Source of the DNA: Pseudomonas gregormendelii
GTDB taxonomy: Bacteria > Pseudomonadota > Gammaproteobacteria > Pseudomonadales > Pseudomonadaceae
Assembly: GCF_017114825.1 (NCBI RefSeq)
Contig: NZ_JADEVO010000025.1
Span: forward strand, 1-64,000
DNA length: 64,000 nt
Direction: 5' to 3'
The position numbers were made by a program, and so were the translations under genes. Under the pieces are notes generated by a model that was not told the origin of the DNA, did not search any database, and worked only from the letters and a program-made list of their open reading frames with translations. Of this stretch, positions 59,295 through 64,000 are shown piece after piece (the stretch's first letter is position 1; each line of letters begins with the position of its first letter).

Positions 59295-59326
59295 CCGGCA
59301 ATAGGTGCGGCGTTTGATCGAGAGTC

Positions 59327-59421
59327 TTCGCGAACAAGCCCGCTCCCACTGTGGATCTGTGCCAAACGCATGCCCTGCATTCACCGATGATCTAATGTGA
59401 GAGCAGGCTTGCTCGCGATGA
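59327..59421. repeat. REP pair after the exporter gene
   Basis: TCGCGAACAAGCCCGCTCCC (59328-59347) and the inverted GAGCAGGCTTGCTCGCGATG (59401-59420) flank 50 bases. It terminates the exporter region and precedes the antiporter promoter. Confidence 0.75.
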
Positions 59422-59567
59422 GGCCAGACCTGCATGTCACAGAATGCCAAACCCCCAGACAGCATGACTTTTGCGCACGCCATGTAGGATTCTGCCACAG
59501 GTTCGCGTTTGGTAATCCGGGGACTGGCACGTATGATGCTTCATAAACCTCCGCAGATTAGAAGCCT

Positions 59568-62486
59568 ATGTCCCTGATAGTTCTACTGCTTCTGCCCTTT
59601 GTTGGCAGCTGTGTGGCCGCCGTTCTGCCGCACAACGCGCGTAATGCCGAATCATTGTTGGCTGGCCTGGTCGCCCTCATCGGCACCGTCCAGGTCGCTT
59701 TGCTGTACCCGCAAATTGTCGATGGCGGGGTCATTCGCCAGGAATTCTTCTGGCTGCCCAGCCTGGGCCTGAACTTCGTCCTGCGCATGGACGGTTTTGC
59801 CTGGCTGTTCTCCATGCTGGTGCTGGGCATCGGCACACTGGTCTCGTTATACGCTCGTTACTACATGTCGCCGGACGACCCGGTGCCGCGCTTCTTCGCG
59901 TTTTTCCTGGCGTTCATGGGCGCCATGCTCGGGCTCGTCATCTCCGGCAACCTGATCCAGATCGTATTCTTCTGGGAGCTGACCAGCCTCTTTTCCTTCC
60001 TGCTGATCGGCTATTGGCATCACCGCGCCGACGCCCGACGCGGCGCCTACATGGCGCTGATGGTCACGGGTGCCGGCGGTTTATGCCTGCTGGCTGGGGT
60101 CATGCTGCTTGGCCATGTGGTCGGCAGCTATGACCTCGACAAGGTCCTGGCCGCCGGCGAGCTGATTCGCGCACATGCCCTCTACCCTGTCCTGCTTCCT
60201 CTTATCCTGATCGGCGCCCTGAGCAAAAGCGCGCAATTCCCCTTTCATTTCTGGCTGCCCCACGCCATGGCGGCGCCGACGCCGGTCTCCGCCTATCTGC
60301 ACTCGGCAACCATGGTCAAAGCCGGGGTGTTCCTGTTGGCGCGGCTCTGGCCGTCGTTGTCCGGCAGTGAAGAATGGTTCTACATCGTCAGCGGCGCCGG
60401 TGCCTGCACCCTGTTGCTGGGCGCCTACTGCGCAATGTTCCAGAACGACCTCAAGGGGCTGCTGGCCTATTCGACCATCAGCCATCTGGGCCTGATCACC
60501 CTGCTGCTGGGCCTGAACAGCCCCCTTGCAGCAGTCGCGGCGGTATTTCATATTCTCAACCACGCCACCTTCAAGGCTTCGCTGTTCATGGCCGCCGGGA
60601 TCATCGACCACGAAAGTGGCACCCGGGACATTCGCAAGCTCAGTGGCCTGATCCGGCTGATCCCCTACACTGCCACCCTGGCCATGGTCGCCAGCGCCTC
60701 CATGGCCGGCGTACCGCTGCTCAACGGTTTCCTGTCCAAAGAGATGTTCTTCGCCGAAACCGTGTTCATCAATGCCACGGCCTGGGTCGAAATGGCCCTG
60801 CCAATTGTCGCGACCATCGCCGGCACCTTCAGCGTCGCCTACTCGCTACGGTTTACCGCTGACGTGTTCTTCGGCCCGACCGCTACCGACCTGCCCCACA
60901 CGCCCCACGAGCCGCCACGGTGGATGCGTGCACCGGTCGAGTTGCTGGTGTTCGCCTGCCTGATAGTGGGGATTTTCCCGGCACAGGTGGTGGGCCCGCT
61001 GCTGGCTGCCGCTGCGCTTCCGGTGGTCGGTGGCCAATTGCCGGAGTACAGCCTGGCCATCTGGCACGGCTGGAATGCGCCGATGATCATGAGCCTGATA
61101 GCCATGAGCGGCGGCATCGTCCTTTACCTGCTGCTGCGCAATCAGCTCAAGCGTGGACGCTTCAAGTACCCGCCGCTGATTGGCCGCTTCAACGGCAAGC
61201 GCCAGTTCGAACGCAGCCTGGTGGTGATGATGCGCCTGGCTCGGCGCCTGGAGCGGCGGATCAGCACCAAGCGCCTGCAAACCCAGCTGTTCCTGGTGGT
61301 ACTGGCCGCCGTACTGGTCGGGCTGATCCCGATGCTGCACGGCAGCCTGACCTGGGGCGACCGACCGAAAATCCCGGGTTCGGCCGTATTCGTCACCCTG
61401 TGGCTGCTGGCGATCGCCTGTGCCCTGGGCGCCGCCTGGCAGGCCAAGTATCACCGCCTGGCAGCCCTGACCATGGTCAGCGTCTGTGGCCTGATGACCT
61501 GCATCACCTTCGTCTGGTTCTCCGCGCCGGACCTGGCCTTGACGCAACTGGTAGTCGAAGTGGTCACCACGGTGCTGATCCTGCTTGGCCTGCGCTGGTT
61601 GCCGCGGCGGATCGAAGAGGTGGCGCCATTGCCGAGCACCTTGCGCAAGGCGCGCATCCGGCGCTTGCGCGACTTGCTGTTGTCGACGGCTGTCGGTGGC
61701 GGCATGGCGCTGTTGTCCTACGCCATGTTGACCCGCCAGACCCCCAACGACATTTCCTCGTTCTACCTCAGCCGCGCCTTGCCCGAAGGCGGTGGCAGTA
61801 ACGTGGTCAACGTGATGCTGGTGGATTTCCGCGGCTTTGACACCCTGGGTGAAATCACCGTGCTGGCCGCCGTGGCGCTGACCGTGTTTGCCCTGCTGCG
61901 ACGCTTCCGCCCACCCAAGGAGAGCCTGCAATTGCCGGCCCAGCAACGCCTGCTGGCGCCCGACGTGGTGACCGACCTGGTCAACCCGCGCCAGGCCAGC
62001 GATACCGCCCTGGGCTTCATGATGGTGCCGGCGGTACTGGTGCGCCTGCTGCTGCCGATCGCCTTCGTGGTGTCGATCTACCTGTTCATGCGCGGTCACA
62101 ACCAGCCCGGTGGCGGGTTCGTTGCCGGGCTGGTGATGTCGGTCGCGTTCATCCTGCAGTACATGGTGGCCGGGACCCAGTGGGTCGAGGCGCAAATGAG
62201 CCTGCGGCCGCTGCGCTGGATGGGCACCGGGTTGTTGTTCGCCACGGTCACCGGGCTTGGGGCCATGGCGGTCGGTTATCCGTTCCTGACCACCCACACC
62301 TGGCATTTCGACCTGCCGGTGTTCGGCGCCATCCACATCGCCAGCGCCCTGTTTTTCGACATTGGCGTGTATTCAGTGGTCGTGGGTTCGACCTTGCTGA
62401 TCCTCACCGCCATCGCCCACCAGTCGGTTCGTGGCCACAAGACCGCGGCACTGCCCAAATCCGTCGCCAGCAAAGGAGCCGTCTGA
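59568..62486 (+). CDS. mnhA: Monovalent cation/H+ antiporter subunit A, fused A-B (Mrp/Sha/Pha)
   Basis: A 972-residue membrane protein. The NuoL-like proton-channel domain (RFFAFFLAFMGAMLGLVISG, IVFFWELTSLFSFLLIGYWH, SAQFPFHFWLPHAMAAPTPV) fills about 1-600. The C-terminal part, from about 800, contains an MrpB-like membrane domain (LLLPIAFVVSIYLFMRGHNQ and GGGFVAGLVMSVAFILQYMV). Such fused A-B subunits are typical for Pha/Sha antiporters that exchange Na+ or K+ for H+. First gene of the operon; stop overlaps mnhC (TGATG). Confidence 0.93.
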   Translation: MSLIVLLLLPFVGSCVAAVLPHNARNAESLLAGLVALIGTVQVALLYPQIVDGGVIRQEFFWLPSLGLNFVLRMDGFAWLFSMLVLGIGTLVSLYARYYMSPDDPVPRFFAFFLAFMGAMLGLVISGNLIQIVFFWELTSLFSFLLIGYWHHRADARRGAYMALMVTGAGGLCLLAGVMLLGHVVGSYDLDKVLAAGELIRAHALYPVLLPLILIGALSKSAQFPFHFWLPHAMAAPTPVSAYLHSATMVKAGVFLLARLWPSLSGSEEWFYIVSGAGACTLLLGAYCAMFQNDLKGLLAYSTISHLGLITLLLGLNSPLAAVAAVFHILNHATFKASLFMAAGIIDHESGTRDIRKLSGLIRLIPYTATLAMVASASMAGVPLLNGFLSKEMFFAETVFINATAWVEMALPIVATIAGTFSVAYSLRFTADVFFGPTATDLPHTPHEPPRWMRAPVELLVFACLIVGIFPAQVVGPLLAAAALPVVGGQLPEYSLAIWHGWNAPMIMSLIAMSGGIVLYLLLRNQLKRGRFKYPPLIGRFNGKRQFERSLVVMMRLARRLERRISTKRLQTQLFLVVLAAVLVGLIPMLHGSLTWGDRPKIPGSAVFVTLWLLAIACALGAAWQAKYHRLAALTMVSVCGLMTCITFVWFSAPDLALTQLVVEVVTTVLILLGLRWLPRRIEEVAPLPSTLRKARIRRLRDLLLSTAVGGGMALLSYAMLTRQTPNDISSFYLSRALPEGGGSNVVNVMLVDFRGFDTLGEITVLAAVALTVFALLRRFRPPKESLQLPAQQRLLAPDVVTDLVNPRQASDTALGFMMVPAVLVRLLLPIAFVVSIYLFMRGHNQPGGGFVAGLVMSVAFILQYMVAGTQWVEAQMSLRPLRWMGTGLLFATVTGLGAMAVGYPFLTTHTWHFDLPVFGAIHIASALFFDIGVYSVVVGSTLLILTAIAHQSVRGHKTAALPKSVASKGAV

Positions 62487-62830
62487 TGGAAGAAGTCATC
62501 GCAATCGCCATCGGCGTCCTGGCTGCGTCCGGAGTGTGGCTGGTCCTGCGGCCGCGGACATTCCAGGTGGTCATGGGCCTGTGCCTGCTGTCCTACGGCG
62601 TCAACCTGTTCATCTTCAGCATGGGTAGCCTGTTTATCGGCAAGGAGCCGATCATCAAGGACGGCGTGCCCCAGGACCTGCTGCACTACACCGATCCATT
62701 GCCGCAGGCGCTGGTGCTGACCGCCATCGTCATCAGCTTCGCCATGACTGCACTGTTCCTGGTCGTGCTGCTGGCTTCCCGGGGCCTGACCGGTACCGAC
62801 CATGTGGACGGCCGGGAGCCTAAGGAATGA
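62486..62830 (+). CDS. mnhC: Antiporter subunit C (NuoK-like)
   Basis: A 114-residue NuoK-like protein with three helices (AIAIGVLAASGVWLVLR, VVMGLCLLSYGVNLFIFSMG, ALVLTAIVISFAMTALFLVV). It matches MrpC/MnhC. Start ATG 62486 overlaps the mnhA stop and its own stop overlaps mnhD (ATGA). Confidence 0.93.
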   Translation: MEEVIAIAIGVLAASGVWLVLRPRTFQVVMGLCLLSYGVNLFIFSMGSLFIGKEPIIKDGVPQDLLHYTDPLPQALVLTAIVISFAMTALFLVVLLASRGLTGTDHVDGREPKE

Positions 62831-64000
62831 ACCTGATGCCGCACCTGATCGCCGCACCGATTCTGCTGCCGCTGCTGACTGCCGCCTTGATGCTGATGCT
62901 CGGGGAAAAACACCGTCCGCTGAAGGCCAGGATCAACCTGTTCTCCAGCCTGGTCGGGCTGGGCATTGCCGTGCTGTTGCTGCAATGGACCCAGGAAACC
63001 GGCATTCCCGGCTCCATCGGCGTGTACCTGCCGGGTAACTGGCAGGCACCGTTTGGCATTGTGCTGGTGGTCGACCGGCTCTCGGCGATGATGCTGGTAC
63101 TGACCGGGATCATCGGCGTCAGCGCCCTGCTGTTTGCGATGGCCCGCTGGGACGGTGCGGGCTCGAGCTTCCACGCGCTGTTCCAGATCCAGATGATGGG
63201 CCTGTATGGCGCCTTCCTGACCGCCGACCTGTTCAACCTGTTTGTGTTTTTCGAAGTGCTGCTGGCCGCCTCCTACGGGCTGATGCTGCACGGCTCGGGA
63301 CGCTCACGGGTCTCGGCCGGCCTGCATTACATCTCGATCAACCTGTTGGCCTCGTCGCTGTTCCTGATCGGCGCGGCGCTGATCTACGGCGTCACCGGCA
63401 CCCTGAACATGGCCGACCTGGCGCTGAAGATCCCCCTGGTGCCGGAGGCCGATCGGGGCCTGCTGCATGCCGGCGCGGCGATCCTGGCGGTGGCGTTCCT
63501 GGCCAAGGCCGGCATGTGGCCGCTGAATTTCTGGCTGGTACCGGCCTATTCCGCGGCCAGCGCCCCGGTGGCGGCGATGTTTGCGATCATGACCAAGGTC
63601 GGCGTCTACACCTTGCTGCGCCTGTGGACCCTGCTGTTTTCCGGACAAGCCGGGGCGTCGGCGTATTTTGGTGGCGACTGGCTGATCTATGGCGGCATGG
63701 CGACCATTATCTGCGCAGCGGTGGCGATCATTGCCGCGCAACGCCTCGAACGCCTGGCCAGCCTGAGCATCCTGGTGTCGGCGGGCATCCTGCTGGCTTC
63801 CATCGGCTTCGCCCAGCCCAAGCTGATCGGCGCGGCGCTGTTCTACCTGGTCAGCTCGACCCTGGCGTTGAGCGCGCTGTTCCTGCTGGCCGAGCTGATC
63901 GAACGTTCGCGCTCGGCCAATGAAATACCCTTGTTCGATGACGGCGACCTGCTGCCCCGGCCCATGGAATCCCTGCAGCCAGCCAAAGGCATCAACCTCG
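62827..64000 (+). CDS. mnhD: Antiporter subunit D (NuoN-like), cut by window end
   Basis: The frame starts at ATG 62827 and is still open at 64000 (391 residues seen). It is a NuoN/MrpD-like proton-antiporter subunit with many helices (FEVLLAASYGLMLHGSGRSR, LAKAGMWPLNFWLVPAYSAA). The rest of the operon (E, F, G) presumably follows outside the window. Confidence 0.92.
   Translation, partial: MNLMPHLIAAPILLPLLTAALMLMLGEKHRPLKARINLFSSLVGLGIAVLLLQWTQETGIPGSIGVYLPGNWQAPFGIVLVVDRLSAMMLVLTGIIGVSALLFAMARWDGAGSSFHALFQIQMMGLYGAFLTADLFNLFVFFEVLLAASYGLMLHGSGRSRVSAGLHYISINLLASSLFLIGAALIYGVTGTLNMADLALKIPLVPEADRGLLHAGAAILAVAFLAKAGMWPLNFWLVPAYSAASAPVAAMFAIMTKVGVYTLLRLWTLLFSGQAGASAYFGGDWLIYGGMATIICAAVAIIAAQRLERLASLSILVSAGILLASIGFAQPKLIGAALFYLVSSTLALSALFLLAELIERSRSANEIPLFDDGDLLPRPMESLQPAKGINL

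Overview
The window looks like a chromosome segment from a fluorescent Pseudomonas (P. fluorescens/P. putida type). The signs are high GC with strong third-position G/C bias, Pseudomonas-typical small families (DUF1652-, DUF6555- and DUF3087-like), GTAGGAGC/REP-type intergenic repeats, and the ben-cat, Puu-like and Mrp/Sha loci. No rRNA, tRNA, CRISPR array, insertion sequence or phage integrase was found.

Region 1 (1-7.9 kb) is a type VI secretion accessory module. On the minus strand an operon runs vgrG, two DUF1795 (Eag-type) chaperones and a prePAAR/PAAR effector cut by the window edge. Divergently there is a lower-GC stretch holding a probable membrane-acting effector and its membrane immunity protein, several unassigned small genes, and decayed effector/immunity fragments, one frameshifted by a single base. 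Region 2 (8.3-29.2 kb) is a complete plus-strand T6SS structural operon: an unassigned gene, then tssB-C-E-F-G-H-J-K-L-M, tagF, a second IcmF-like protein ending in an OmpA domain, hcp and tssA. As far as I recall, this order matches the K1-type cluster of P. putida.

Region 3 (29.2-36.3 kb) has an 11-bp tandem repeat, a gamma-glutamyl-polyamine type operon (FAD oxidoreductase, XRE-cupin regulator, glutamine-synthetase-like ligase) with a perfect palindrome upstream, a truncated NADH dehydrogenase fused to the 5' side of an intact rrf2-type regulator, several small conserved genes and a Nudix hydrolase. Region 4 (36.3-44.9 kb) converts benzoate to the beta-ketoadipate pathway: benABCD with tandem XylS/BenR-type boxes, benR, catBCA and divergent catR with an ATAC-N7-GTAT box. 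BenABC and BenD make catechol from benzoate; CatA, CatB and CatC carry catechol to beta-ketoadipate enol-lactone.

Region 5 (44.9-64 kb) is ordinary accessory/housekeeping chromosome: a polysaccharide-deacetylase lipoprotein, a roughly 0.35-kb GC-rich intergenic element with two adjacent hairpins, a YedK/HMCES protein, AzlCD, a GGDEF diguanylate cyclase, PpnN, an epoxide-hydrolase-like protein divergent from an orphan OmpR-type response regulator, an FAD oxidoreductase, an XRE-cupin regulator divergent from an EamA exporter with a palindromic operator between them, and the start of an Mrp/Sha/Pha cation/proton antiporter operon. REP-type inverted repeats fill many intergenic spaces. All family assignments come from reading the sequence and from memory of protein families; no search was run.
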